Source of the DNA: Actinoplanes teichomyceticus ATCC 31121
GTDB lineage: Bacteria > Actinomycetota > Actinomycetes > Mycobacteriales > Micromonosporaceae
Length of the DNA: 64,000 nt
Assembly (NCBI RefSeq): GCF_003711105.1
Contig: NZ_CP023865.1
Coordinates: 2,330,001 to 2,394,000, forward strand
Direction of reading: 5' to 3'
Below are positions 8,138-16,265 of the stretch, piece by piece. The position numbers were made by a program, and so were the translations under genes. The notes beneath the pieces were generated by a model, which worked only from the letters and a program-made list of their open reading frames with translations, did not search any database and was not told the DNA's origin. The first letter of the stretch is position 1; every line of letters begins with the position of its first letter.

Positions 8138-9268
8138 TTACGGACGGGACGCGTCGGTTGCGGTCGGGGATGGTGGCAAACCATCGTACGAAAAAAGGAA
8201 ATACCGCAACGCGTCACGATAAGGCGCCAAAGAGCTGATCTCGAGGTATTCGTCGGGGCCGTGCTGCCCGTCGCCGGTCGGACCGAAGATCACCGCGTCG
8301 ACGCCCAGCGGGAAGTAGAAGCGGCTGTCGGCGGCTCCGTGCTTGCGCAGCAGCGACCCGGGGTGGCCGGTCGCCCGGATCGCCTCTCGCAGCTTCCTGA
8401 CTCCGGCACTGTCCGGGTCGGCCCGATGCGGCGTGCCCACCGCCTCGATCTCCACCGCCACCTCCGGGCCGGTCACCGCCCGCAGATGTTCCGTGATCGC
8501 CGCGGTCGGGCGGGCGGCCAGGTCGGTGTCCTCGGGCGGGTAGCGGATGTCGAGCCAGGCGGACGCGTCGGCGGGTACCTGGTTGGCGGCCTCGTTGGTG
8601 GTCTCGATCCTGGCCAGGTTGACCGTGGTCGTCCAGGTTTCCCGGTCGGGGACCGGGTAGCGCGTCAGCAGCCGGTCCACCGCGGACAGCAGTGTGAGCA
8701 GGGCGTTGCTGCCGAGCCACGGATAGGCGGCGTGGGCGGCCCGGCCGGTCGCGGTCACGCGCGCCCGGACCAGGCCCTTCGACTCGGTGACCACCCGCAG
8801 GCCGCTCTGCTCGCCGATGATCACGAAGTCGCCGCGGACACCCCGGTCGAGTTGATGGCCGGTGCCGTCGAAGCCGCCCACCTCCTCGTCGGTGACCAGT
8901 TGCAGGGCGATCGGGTACGGCAGCTCGGCGGCCAGCTCGCGGAAGACCGTGGCCAGCACCAGCGCGGCGGCCTTCATGTCGTGCGCGCCCCGGCCGTAGA
9001 GCCGGTCGCCTTCGCGGCGTGCCCGGAACTGATCAGGCCTACCGGGGACCACGTCGAGGTGCGCGTTGAGGATGACCCGGGGCCGCCCGGGCCGGTCCGG
9101 ATGACTGACCAGCGCGCTCGGCCTGCCCCGGGACTCGAAGCGGCGGATCTCGAAACCCGGCCCGACCAGGTCGAGCACGAACCCGAGGGCGCGGTGCAGC
9201 TCACCGGGACGGTCGGCGGTGGAACGGATTCCGATCAGCGCCTCGACCTGCGCGAGCAGCTCCTCCAT
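8138..9268 (-). CDS. M20 family metallohydrolase (ArgE/DapE/ACY1/CPG2 type)
   Basis: A 376-aa cytosolic di-zinc amidohydrolase. Metal ligands and catalytic residues appear in the family order: HLD (LNAHLDVVPG), D (YGRGAHDMKAA), the EE pair (VTDEEVGG) and a distal H (GPTGDGQHGPDEY). The dimerisation domain lies between. M20 enzymes release an acyl group from N-acyl amino acids or cleave dipeptides; which substrate this one takes cannot be told. The start has a TAGCGT box (9275-9280) 6 bases upstream. The C-terminus extends ~15 residues past the usual end. It lies downstream of the DUF1684 gene, but with a strong hairpin between. Confidence 0.88.
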   Translation of the reverse strand: MEELLAQVEALIGIRSTADRPGELHRALGFVLDLVGPGFEIRRFESRGRPSALVSHPDRPGRPRVILNAHLDVVPGRPDQFRARREGDRLYGRGAHDMKAAALVLATVFRELAAELPYPIALQLVTDEEVGGFDGTGHQLDRGVRGDFVIIGEQSGLRVVTESKGLVRARVTATGRAAHAAYPWLGSNALLTLLSAVDRLLTRYPVPDRETWTTTVNLARIETTNEAANQVPADASAWLDIRYPPEDTDLAARPTAAITEHLRAVTGPEVAVEIEAVGTPHRADPDSAGVRKLREAIRATGHPGSLLRKHGAADSRFYFPLGVDAVIFGPTGDGQHGPDEYLEISSLAPYRDALRYFLFSYDGLPPSPTATDASRP

Positions 9269-9274
9269 CCCGTC

Positions 9275-9280
9275 ACGCTA
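9275..9280 (-). promoter_or_regulatory. -10 element, leaderless type
   Basis: TAGCGT on the minus strand, 6 bases before the M20 ATG. Confidence 0.5.
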
Positions 9281-9424
9281 CCGGCGGGCGCCGCCGGCCG
9301 CCTCCCGGCGGGCGCTACGGCCTGCCTTCCGGCCGACGCCGCGGGTTACGGGCGGGCGCCGCGGGTCCCGGGCGGGCGCCGCGGCCCGCCTCCCCGGCGG
9401 GCGCCACGGCCCTGCCCTTCCGAC

Positions 9425-9478
9425 GGGCGCCGCGGCCCGGGGAGCCCGCCATCCCGGGCTCCCCGGGCCGCGGCGCCC
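9425..9478 (-). terminator. 24-bp perfect hairpin after the DUF1684 gene
   Basis: Arms 9425-9448 and 9455-9478 are exact reverse complements with a 6-base loop (ccatcc). It begins 13 bases after the DUF1684 stop codon. There is no T-run, as is common for actinobacterial terminators. Confidence 0.75.
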
Positions 9479-9491
9479 GGAACCCCACGGA

Positions 9492-10250
9492 TCACCGGGG
9501 CAACTGCTCACCCGCCTCCACCGCGATCGGCAGCTTGTTCTCCGGCGGCGGCAGCGGGCAGGTGGCGAACTCGGTGTACGCGCACGGCAGGTTCGTCGCC
9601 CGGTTGAAGTCCAGCACCACCGACCCGTCCGGCCCGGGCGCCGCGACGGTCAGGCTGCGGTTCGCCCGGTACGTCGTGATCCCCGCCGTGGCATCGGTGA
9701 ACACCACGAACAGCGTCCCCGGCGCGTCCCCGTTGAACGCGGTCAGTGACAGCTCCTGGTCGCCGACGCGGAACTCGATCCGTCCCGGCGCCTGGTAGAC
9801 GTGTTCCAGCCCCTCCACGACCGATCCGACGGTGACCGGCTGCGGCTCGTCGAACGGCACGAACCGGCCCGGCACCACCCACTTCTCGTCCGGCGTGTAG
9901 GCGGGCGTGCCCAGGTATCGCACCCGGGTCGGGTGGTCCGGACGCCGGGGCCGCAGCACGTCGAGCCCGCCGCGGTGGGCGATCTCGACGAGCGTGTCGC
10001 CGTGCCGCACCGTGGTGTCGCCCCGGCCGAACCGGTGCTCGCCGGTGATCCCGTCCAGCTCCTCGCCCGGGCCGAGGACGACGACCACGCCGTCCGGCTC
10101 GCTGCGCCACTCACCCGGGGCGTCCGGGAACCGCTGCGGTGTCTCGCTCAGCCAGTGCAGTCCGGTGATGGCGAGGAACCCGTGCGGGGCGGCGCGCCGC
10201 TGCTCGTGCTCGTCGTGCCACCGCGCCCACTGTTGTGCGAAACCAGTCAT
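9492..10250 (-). CDS. DUF1684 domain protein
   Basis: A 252-aa soluble protein of the DUF1684 family, whose biochemical role is not established. The family fingerprint is at the C-terminus: N-L-P-CAYTEFATCPLPPPENKLP followed by V-AGE. The N-terminal half starts FAQQWARWHDEHE and includes the ITGLHWLSE segment typical of this family. The ATG lies 6 bases after a TATGGT -10 box (10257-10262), so the transcript is probably leaderless. It is divergent from the SAM-IV-controlled aminotransferase; the shared region has a CCCTAC/GTAGGG inverted repeat. Confidence 0.85.
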   Translation of the reverse strand: MTGFAQQWARWHDEHEQRRAAPHGFLAITGLHWLSETPQRFPDAPGEWRSEPDGVVVVLGPGEELDGITGEHRFGRGDTTVRHGDTLVEIAHRGGLDVLRPRRPDHPTRVRYLGTPAYTPDEKWVVPGRFVPFDEPQPVTVGSVVEGLEHVYQAPGRIEFRVGDQELSLTAFNGDAPGTLFVVFTDATAGITTYRANRSLTVAAPGPDGSVVLDFNRATNLPCAYTEFATCPLPPPENKLPIAVEAGEQLPR

Positions 10251-10256
10251 GAATCG

Positions 10257-10262
10257 ACCATA
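10257..10262 (-). promoter_or_regulatory. -10 element, leaderless type
   Basis: TATGGT on the minus strand, 6 bases before the DUF1684 ATG; directly abuts the inverted repeat at 10265-10281. Confidence 0.45.
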
Positions 10263-10264
10263 AT

Positions 10265-10281
10265 CCCTACATCGAGTAGGG
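10265..10281. promoter_or_regulatory. inverted repeat, possible operator
   Basis: CCCTAC-atcga-GTAGGG, 6-bp arms, placed between the DUF1684 -10 box and the riboswitch leader of the divergent gene. Confidence 0.35.
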
Positions 10282-10322
10282 GATATGGCACGCCGCTGTG
10301 ACGTCTGCTAACTTCGGTGCCA

Positions 10323-10437
10323 GGTCATGAGTGTCAGCGTCAAGCCCCGGCTCGCTGACCGGCAACCCTTGCGTTCGCGATGGGGTGCCCCGGGTGAGGA
10401 CCGGGCCGGCGTCGACCGACGACGGCAAGCGCGGATC
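10323..10437 (+). ncRNA. SAM-IV riboswitch 1
   Basis: The sequence follows the SAM-IV aptamer consensus: GGTCATGAGTG, the GCTGACCGGCAACC core, TGGGGTGCCCCGGGTGA and the closing GGACC at 10398-10402. A second hairpin (gccggcgtcg / cgacg-gc) and an AAGCGCG tail follow, the position of the SAM-IV pseudoknot region. SAM-IV RNAs are actinobacterial S-adenosylmethionine sensors that turn off sulfur-metabolism genes when SAM is high. A CCGATG/CATCGG hairpin after the aptamer partly covers the GGAGG ribosome binding site, suggesting translational control. Confidence 0.9.
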
Positions 10438-10470
10438 CGATGGGGTCCCCGACCTCATCGGAGGTGTGCC

Positions 10471-11688
10471 GTGTCGGCTCTCGACATCGTCGGCGACGAC
10501 CTGAAGACCGAACTCCCCAGCGGCGAGACGGTCCGTTTCACCCATCTCGACTACGCCGCGTCGGCGCCGTGCGCGCAGGCCGCGGCGCAGGCGGTCGCCG
10601 AGCTGCTGCCGCGGTACGGCAGCGTCCACCGCGGAACCGGGGTGCGCTCCCAGACCTCCACCGTGGCGTACGAGGTGGCCCGCGACGTGGTGGCCGAGTT
10701 CGTCGGCGCCCGCCCCGGCGACCAGGTGATCTTCACGCGGAACACCACCGACGCGCTCAACCTGCTGGCCCGGGCGCTCCCGGCGGGCACCACCACGATC
10801 CAGTTCGACGGCGAGCACCACGCCAACCTGCTGCCCTGGCCGAACGTGCTGCGCCTGCCCACCCCGGCGTCGCCCGCGGCGGCCGTCGCGGACCTGCGCG
10901 CCGCGCTCGGCCGGGTGGACGGGCCGGCGGTGCTCACCGTCACCGGGGCCAGCAACGTCACCGGCGAACTGTGGCCGGTCCGGGAGCTCGCCGACGTCGC
11001 GCACGCCCACGGCGTACGGGTGATCGTCGACGCCGCCCAGCTGGCGCCGCACCGCGGCGTCTCGCTCGCCGCCCTGGGCGCCGACTACCTGGCCTTCTCC
11101 GGGCACAAGCTGTACGCGCCGTTCGGTGCGGGCGTGCTCGCCGGCCGCGCCGACTGGCTGGACGCCGCCGAGCCGTACCTGTACGGCGGTGGCGCCAGCG
11201 CCGCGGTCGGTGCCCGCCCCGGCGAGCTGACCTGGGCGGACGGCCCGGCCCGCCACGAGGGCGGCACCCCGAACCTGCTCGGCGCGGCCGCCGTGGCCGC
11301 GGTCTGCGCGGCGCTGCTCATCGCCGACCGGGACGCCCTGCACCGGCACGAGCAGGCCCTGCTGGAGCGGCTGCGCGCCGGCCTGCGCACGGTGCCGCAG
11401 GCGCGTGAGGTGAGCATTTTCGGACCGGACCACCCGCGGGTCGGGATCGTCTCGCTGCACCTGCCCGGCCACGACCCGGCGCAGGTCGCGCACCGGCTCG
11501 GCCGCGAGCACGGGGTCGGGGTGCGGGCCGGACAGTTCTGCGCGCACCCGCTGGTGCGGCGCCTGACCGGGACCGACCGGGTCGAGGCGTGCGGGCGGAC
11601 CGGTCTGCTGCGGGCCAGCTTCGGCCTGGGCAGCACCATCGAGGACATCGACCGTTTCGTCAGCGCGCTGTCCACCGTGCTGGGCTGA
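10471..11688 (+). CDS. class V aminotransferase-fold enzyme, cysteine desulfurase-like
   Basis: A 405-aa PLP enzyme of the SufS/Csd-like fold. The Schiff-base lysine is Lys213 in AFSGHKLYAPFG, and a catalytic-type cysteine is Cys357 in RAGQFCAHPL, so a desulfurase that moves sulfur from cysteine (or a related selenocysteine/cysteine lyase) is the best guess. Start is GTG 10471 with GGAGG 6 bases upstream; an apparent ATG at 10327 lies inside the riboswitch and is not a start. Control by a SAM riboswitch fits a role in sulfur supply. No suf or thiolation genes are adjacent. Confidence 0.85.
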   Translation: MSALDIVGDDLKTELPSGETVRFTHLDYAASAPCAQAAAQAVAELLPRYGSVHRGTGVRSQTSTVAYEVARDVVAEFVGARPGDQVIFTRNTTDALNLLARALPAGTTTIQFDGEHHANLLPWPNVLRLPTPASPAAAVADLRAALGRVDGPAVLTVTGASNVTGELWPVRELADVAHAHGVRVIVDAAQLAPHRGVSLAALGADYLAFSGHKLYAPFGAGVLAGRADWLDAAEPYLYGGGASAAVGARPGELTWADGPARHEGGTPNLLGAAAVAAVCAALLIADRDALHRHEQALLERLRAGLRTVPQAREVSIFGPDHPRVGIVSLHLPGHDPAQVAHRLGREHGVGVRAGQFCAHPLVRRLTGTDRVEACGRTGLLRASFGLGSTIEDIDRFVSALSTVLG

Positions 11689-11727
11689 GACCGTCCGGCG
11701 GGCCCGGCGCGGCTGTCACTCCGGAAG

Positions 11728-11744
11728 GTTCAGTTCACCTGAAC
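11728..11744. promoter_or_regulatory. inverted repeat, probable operator of the GH92 promoter
   Basis: GTTCAG-ttcac-CTGAAC, perfect 6-bp arms, centred about 35 bases before the -10 box of the mannosidase gene. The size and position fit a dimeric repressor or activator site. Confidence 0.45.
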
Positions 11745-11770
11745 GAAACCACAGCGGGCCCGGCGCCGGT

Positions 11771-11776
11771 TAGAGT
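11771..11776 (+). promoter_or_regulatory. -10 element of the GH92 gene
   Basis: TAGAGT, 6 bases before an ATC codon that begins the conserved N-terminus of the mannosidase. It contains the in-frame stop (TAG) that bounds the reading frame. Confidence 0.5.
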
Positions 11777-11782
11777 CCCGAA

Positions 11783-14029
11783 ATCCTGGACAACGTAGAC
11801 CCCTTCATCGGCACCGCGGCGACCGATCTGCCCCGAGCACACGGTCTGGCCGCCACTTGGTGGTGGCCCAAGCCGCAGGTGGGCAACACGCACCCGGGCG
11901 CGACCTCGCCCCTGGGCATGGTGTCCGCCTGCGCCTACTCCGGCGCCTACCCCACCGGTTACGGCCGGTACGCCAAGAACACCGAGGGCGTTCCCGAGGA
12001 GATGTTCGAGCGCACCCAGGCGTCCGGCTTCACCCACTTCCAGCAGTCCGGCACCGGCGCGATCCGCAAGTACTACAACTACGTGCGGGTCACCCCGATG
12101 GTGCAGCCGCTGGACGATCTCGGCCGGTCCTGGGCGCTGCACGACGAGCGCGCCGAGCCCGGCTACTACGCCGCGAACCTGGACACCGGGGTGCGCTGCG
12201 AGATCACCGTGGGGGAGAAGGTCGCCGTGCACCGGTACACCTTCCCCGACCACCCCAGCGCCCGGGTCGTGATCGACCTGTCGTGCGGTGGCCTGGCGAT
12301 CGACCTGGGGCGCACGGTGCCGCTGCGCGCCCAGGTGGAGAGCATGGGGCACGGCTGCGCGCGGGGCACCGTGGTGATGGAGGGCGTGCCGCTCTCGATC
12401 TACCTGGAGGCCGACACCCCCGGCTGGCGGCAGATGGTCTGGTACGACCGGCGCCTGATCCCGGGCGGCACCCGGCTGGACTTCGACAGCATCCGGCAGA
12501 CCACGCTGCGCCCGTTCGGCCTGCTGTTCATGGGCCCGGCCCGGGCGGGACAGACCATCGAGGTACGGATCGGCTTCTCGCTGCGCGGCTGCGAGCAGGC
12601 CCGGCGCAACCTGGAGCGGGAGTGCGCCGGGGCGGAGCCGGCCTTCGAGCGGGTGCGCGCCGGCACCCGGCAGCGGTGGCGCGACCACATCGACCGGGTG
12701 CAGGTGGACGGCGGCACCCCGGCCCGGCGGACGGTGCTGGCCACCGCGCTCTACCACGCGCTGATCAAGCCGTGCTTCGCCGACGACGAGAGCCCGTTCT
12801 GGCCCACCTCCGGGCCGTACGCCTTCGACATCTGCACCATGTGGGACATCTACAAGACGCAGATCCCGCTGCTGCGGGCGATCGCCCCGGACCGGGCCAC
12901 CGACCTGCTGGAGTCGCTGATCCGGGTCTGCGAGGAGGAGGGCAACTTCCCGATCGGCTACCGGATGGCCCGCGGCGCCGACCGGTTCTTCCGGCAGGCG
13001 TCGGCCCTGGCGCACACCGCGCTCGCCGACGCGCACGCGCTGGACCGGTCCGGCATCGACTGGGGCTGGGCGCTCGTGCACATGGTCGACGACCTGCGCC
13101 GGATGTACGGCGAGGACTTCTTCGAGCACGGCCTGGTGCACCCGATCACGCACACGCTGGACCTGGCGTACGCCCACCACTGCACCGCCAAGGTGGCGCG
13201 CGCGCTCAACGACCGGCGGCTCGCCGACGACCTGGAACGCCGCAGCCACCAGTGGGTGAACGCGTTCGACCCGGCCACCGGGCTGCTGCGCGACTCGGAG
13301 TTCTACGAGGGCGGCAAGTGGAACTACTCGTTCCGGCTGCTGCACGACATGGCCGCCCGGATCGAGCTGGCCGGCGGCGACCGCGGGTTCATCGACAAGC
13401 TGGACCGCTTCTTCGGGTACGGCGCGGAGCCGGTCCGCCAGCCCGGGATCAGCCCGCTGCCGGCCGAGATGGCTCTCGGGTACGCCCTGAACCGGTTCGA
13501 GGGGCTCAACAACGAGCCGGACATGGAGGCGCCCTGGGCGTACCACTACGCGGGCCGTCCGGACCGTACCGCCGAGATCGTGCACTCCGCGCTGACCTGG
13601 CAGTTCGGCACCGGGCCCGGCGGGCTGCCGGGCAACGACGACTCCGGTGGTCTCAGCGCCTGGTACGTCTGGGCGTCCCTGGGCCTGTTCCCGGTCGCCG
13701 GGCAGGGCCTGTTCCTGCTCAACACGCCCGCGTTCGCCCGGGCCGCGCTGCGCGTCGGCGACGAGGAGTTCGTCATCGAGACCAGCGGGCACCGGGAGAC
13801 GCCGATCGGGGTCGACGGCCTCGACCGCGACCCGCCGCCGCAGTACGTGCAGTCCGCCACGCTCGACGGCAAGCCGCTGCACGCCGCCCACCTGTCCGCC
13901 ACCGACGTGCACCGCGGGGGCCGGCTGCACCTGCGGCTCGGCCCCGAGCCGACCACCTGGGGACACGGGATCCGCCCGCCGTCCCATCCATTCACCCTCG
14001 CCCATTCCCCTGCGACTCCTAAGGAATGA
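11783..14029 (+). CDS. GH92 family alpha-mannosidase, non-canonical start codon
   Basis: About 748 aa. GH92 enzymes are calcium-dependent exo-alpha-mannosidases (mostly alpha-1,2). Conserved blocks: VDPFIGT near the N-terminus, NTHPGATSPLGM, a WDIYKTQ-type catalytic-face block, NNEPDMEAPWAY, and GNDDSGGLSAWYVWASLG near the C-terminus. VDPFIGT is encoded upstream of the first ATG/GTG (GTG 11879), and an in-frame TAG sits at 11771. The only codons available are ATC 11783 or CTG 11786, so the true start is probably one of these. No signal peptide is seen, unlike most GH92 enzymes, so it may act in the cytoplasm. It overlaps the downstream glycosyltransferase by up to 4 bases. Confidence 0.85.
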   Translation: MLDNVDPFIGTAATDLPRAHGLAATWWWPKPQVGNTHPGATSPLGMVSACAYSGAYPTGYGRYAKNTEGVPEEMFERTQASGFTHFQQSGTGAIRKYYNYVRVTPMVQPLDDLGRSWALHDERAEPGYYAANLDTGVRCEITVGEKVAVHRYTFPDHPSARVVIDLSCGGLAIDLGRTVPLRAQVESMGHGCARGTVVMEGVPLSIYLEADTPGWRQMVWYDRRLIPGGTRLDFDSIRQTTLRPFGLLFMGPARAGQTIEVRIGFSLRGCEQARRNLERECAGAEPAFERVRAGTRQRWRDHIDRVQVDGGTPARRTVLATALYHALIKPCFADDESPFWPTSGPYAFDICTMWDIYKTQIPLLRAIAPDRATDLLESLIRVCEEEGNFPIGYRMARGADRFFRQASALAHTALADAHALDRSGIDWGWALVHMVDDLRRMYGEDFFEHGLVHPITHTLDLAYAHHCTAKVARALNDRRLADDLERRSHQWVNAFDPATGLLRDSEFYEGGKWNYSFRLLHDMAARIELAGGDRGFIDKLDRFFGYGAEPVRQPGISPLPAEMALGYALNRFEGLNNEPDMEAPWAYHYAGRPDRTAEIVHSALTWQFGTGPGGLPGNDDSGGLSAWYVWASLGLFPVAGQGLFLLNTPAFARAALRVGDEEFVIETSGHRETPIGVDGLDRDPPPQYVQSATLDGKPLHAAHLSATDVHRGGRLHLRLGPEPTTWGHGIRPPSHPFTLAHSPATPKE

Positions 14030-14031
14030 CC

Positions 14032-15327
14032 ATGAGCCGTCCTACCCGGAGACTCGTGATCGCGGTCCGCGCCGATCCGGTTATCTGCGGGCATTCGGGT
14101 GAGGCACGCAATCTCGCCGAGGTGGCCCTGACCCGGGGCTTCGACGACGTACGCCTGCTCACCTGGCCGATCCCCGCCCTGCAGGCGGCCGGCCTGCCGC
14201 TGAAGCCGCTGGACCGGCTGCTGCCGTACAGCGACGGCATCACCGTCGAACGCCCGGAGGCGGTCGGCGACTACCGGGTGCCGGACGGCCGGCACCTGGC
14301 CGGGCTCACCGGCCGGCTGGTCGAGCTGCTCAGCGACGGCGTGCCCACCGTGTGCCTGTCGATGTACCTGGTCCCGCACACCCAGGTGATCAACGATGCG
14401 GTCACCGCGGCCCGGGCGGCCGGCTTCGCCCCGCGGGTGCACACGATCGCCAAGGCGGTCGGCTCGGACGTCACCAACGTCATCCGCTCCTGCCTGCGCG
14501 AGGGACGCTTCGGCGCGGCGACGGTGCTGCTGACCACGTTCCTGGCCAGCGACGAGGTGGTGGCGGTCTCGGCGTACACCAGGGACGAGATCATCGCGTC
14601 GGCCGAGGAGGTCGACGCGCACCGCGGCACCGCCTTCGCTCAGGCCTGCCGGGAACGGGTCACGGTCAGCTACCCGCCGATCGACTCGTCGGCGTTCCTC
14701 GGCCTCGACCGGCCGGCCATCGACGCCGCCCTGGCCGGGCGCGGCCTCCAACGCGACGGATACCTGCTGTTCCTGTCCCGGGTGGCCCGCGCCAAGGGCG
14801 TCTACGACCTGGTCATGGCGTACGGCAAGATGCGCTGCCGGGAGAAGGTCCCGCTGGTGATCGCCGGCACCGGGCCGGCACTGGAGCACGTGCGCGCGAT
14901 GGCCGCGCACGACGACCGGATCATCTTCCTCGACGATGTCGACGACGACGAGAAACCGCTGCTGATGGCCGGGTGCGCCGCCTACGCGCTGCCCACCCGC
15001 CCGGAGCCGGACTTCGTCGAGACGTTCGGCATCGCCCTGGCCGAGAAGATGCTGGCCGGCGGCGGCCCGATCGTCACCACCCGTACCGGCGGGACCGGCG
15101 AGGCGGTCGGCGACACCGCGATCATCGTCGACGCGGGCGACGTCGACGCGCTGGGCGAGGCGCTGGACCGGGTCGTCCTGGAGCTGCCGGAGACCGAGAA
15201 ACGCGCGATGGAGAAGCGCGCCCGCGACTACGCCATGCGGTTCGACCGGGTCGCGGTCTTCGACTCCCTCTTCCCGCGGGGTGACGTTGACGCGCGGGAG
15301 GGGCTGGTGGCGCGCGGCCGCTCCTGA
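14032..15327 (+). CDS. GT4-like glycosyltransferase
   Basis: A 431-aa GT-B-fold transferase. The C-terminal Rossmann domain carries LFLSRVARAKGVYDLVMAY, IAGTGPALEHV and the retaining-enzyme EX7E-type segment ETFGIALAEKMLAGGGP, then TTRTGGTGEAV. The N-terminal acceptor domain starts RLVIAVRADPVICGHSGEARN. ATG 14032 is chosen because AAGGA lies 6 bases upstream; ATG 14026 overlaps the mannosidase stop (ATGA) but has no spacing to that site. The overlap implies translational coupling with the GH92 enzyme, so the pair may build and trim a mannose-containing glycan or glycoside. Donor and acceptor unknown. Confidence 0.85.
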   Translation: MSRPTRRLVIAVRADPVICGHSGEARNLAEVALTRGFDDVRLLTWPIPALQAAGLPLKPLDRLLPYSDGITVERPEAVGDYRVPDGRHLAGLTGRLVELLSDGVPTVCLSMYLVPHTQVINDAVTAARAAGFAPRVHTIAKAVGSDVTNVIRSCLREGRFGAATVLLTTFLASDEVVAVSAYTRDEIIASAEEVDAHRGTAFAQACRERVTVSYPPIDSSAFLGLDRPAIDAALAGRGLQRDGYLLFLSRVARAKGVYDLVMAYGKMRCREKVPLVIAGTGPALEHVRAMAAHDDRIIFLDDVDDDEKPLLMAGCAAYALPTRPEPDFVETFGIALAEKMLAGGGPIVTTRTGGTGEAVGDTAIIVDAGDVDALGEALDRVVLELPETEKRAMEKRARDYAMRFDRVAVFDSLFPRGDVDAREGLVARGRS

Positions 15328-15407
15328 GCACACGTCGGGTCCGGCCTTCGCGCGCGGGAGGAGCCGCCGCATACCACCATGAATGCCGGCCCGCTGTGCC
15401 CGGCGGC

Positions 15408-16028
15408 TCAGAGTGCCGACAGGCGCGCCTCCAGCCTGGCGCGGCAGTGCGGCCACTCCGACGCGACCACCGAGTACATCGCGGAGTCGCGCAGCCGCCC
15501 CTCCTCGCCCGGCGCCCACGACCGGGACCAGGACCGCAGCACGCCCTCGAAGGTGGCCCCGATCCGCTCGATCGCCGCCCGCGACCGCTCGTTGCGGGCG
15601 TCGGTCTTGAGATCCACCCGGACCGCGTTCCACCCCTCGAAAGCGTGCCGGAGCAGCAGGTACTTCGCCTCGGTGTTGACTCCGGCGCCCTGCGCGGACG
15701 CGGCCAGCCAGGTGAAGCCGATCTCGACCGCGCACAGCTCGTCCCGGTCCGGCCACGGCCGCGGATCCCACAGCCCGGTCACGCCGACGGCGCGCCCGGT
15801 GGCGCGCAGAACCTGCGCGTACGGCCGCAGCACGCCCGCCTCGGTCCGGGCGAGCTGCGCGTCGAGGTATCCGTCCACCTCGGCGGCCCGCGGCACCCAG
15901 GTCCACCGGTACGACCGGCGGTCCTCCTCGACGGCCACGGCCAGGTCGCCCGCGTGCCGCCGGGCCAGCGGTTCGAGGCGGACCAGCCGTCCCTCCAGGA
16001 CCGGAGCGTCGAGGTTCTTGAGCAGCAC
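15408..16028 (-). CDS. GNAT acetyltransferase (RimJ/RimL type) under a SAM-IV riboswitch
   Basis: A 206-aa N-acetyltransferase of the RimJ/RimL branch. [11 protein letters not shown] at the N-terminus, [11 protein letters not shown], the beta-5 segment EIGFTWLA and the acetyl-CoA binding region ([18 protein letters not shown]) are visible, then [19 protein letters not shown], the signature of this branch. The frame is open into the riboswitch, but GTG 16028 is preferred because GAAGGGAG lies 7 bases upstream. The SAM-IV leader implies repression by SAM, hence a link to sulfur amino acid metabolism. An acetyl acceptor such as methionine, homocysteine or a toxic analogue is speculation. Confidence 0.85.
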   Translation of the reverse strand: MLLKNLDAPVLEGRLVRLEPLARRHAGDLAVAVEEDRRSYRWTWVPRAAEVDGYLDAQLARTEAGVLRPYAQVLRATGRAVGVTGLWDPRPWPDRDELCAVEIGFTWLAASAQGAGVNTEAKYLLLRHAFEGWNAVRVDLKTDARNERSRAAIERIGATFEGVLRSWSRSWAPGEEGRLRDSAMYSVVASEWPHCRARLEARLSAL

Positions 16029-16042
16029 GGCACGGCTCCCTT

Positions 16043-16155
16043 CGCGGCTTGCCCGGCGCACCGCGCGCCGGGCCCGGTCATCACCCGGGGCACCCCACCC
16101 GCACGTCGGAGGGTTGCCGGCCAGCAAGCCGGGGCTGAACGCTGGCACTCATGAC
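16043..16155 (-). ncRNA. SAM-IV riboswitch 2
   Basis: On the minus strand the RNA reads GGTCATGAGTGCCAGCG, the GCTGGCCGGCAACCCTCC core, GTGGGGTGCCCCGGGTGA and TGACC. It is collinear with riboswitch 1, with compensatory differences in the stems. A second hairpin at 16051-16073 has perfect 9-bp arms (GCCCGGCGC / GCGCCGGGC) and is followed by AAGCCGCG, matching AAGCGCG at the same place in riboswitch 1. The ribosome binding site of the GNAT gene starts directly after the aptamer. Confidence 0.92.
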
Positions 16156-16253
16156 CCGACGGCCACCCTAGCAACACCGCCCCGGCCGCGCCGTCCCGCG
16201 CGGCGCGGCACAGACCCGGCGGGCGAGCCCGGGCCGGGGCCAGCGGGTGTGGA

Positions 16254-16259
16254 TAGGGT
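16254..16259 (+). promoter_or_regulatory. -10 element, leaderless type
   Basis: TAGGGT, 6 bases before the LLM oxidoreductase ATG. AGGGTG could alternatively serve as a ribosome binding site. Confidence 0.4.
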
Positions 16260-16265
16260 GACGAC

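Noticed and set aside
10327..10470. Longer start (ATG 10327) for the class V aminotransferase
   Set aside because: It lies inside the SAM-IV aptamer; GTG 10471 has a proper GGAGG site and gives a normal N-terminus.
16029..16148. Longer start for the GNAT gene
   Set aside because: The extra codons come from the riboswitch RNA; GTG 16028 has GAAGGGAG at the right distance.
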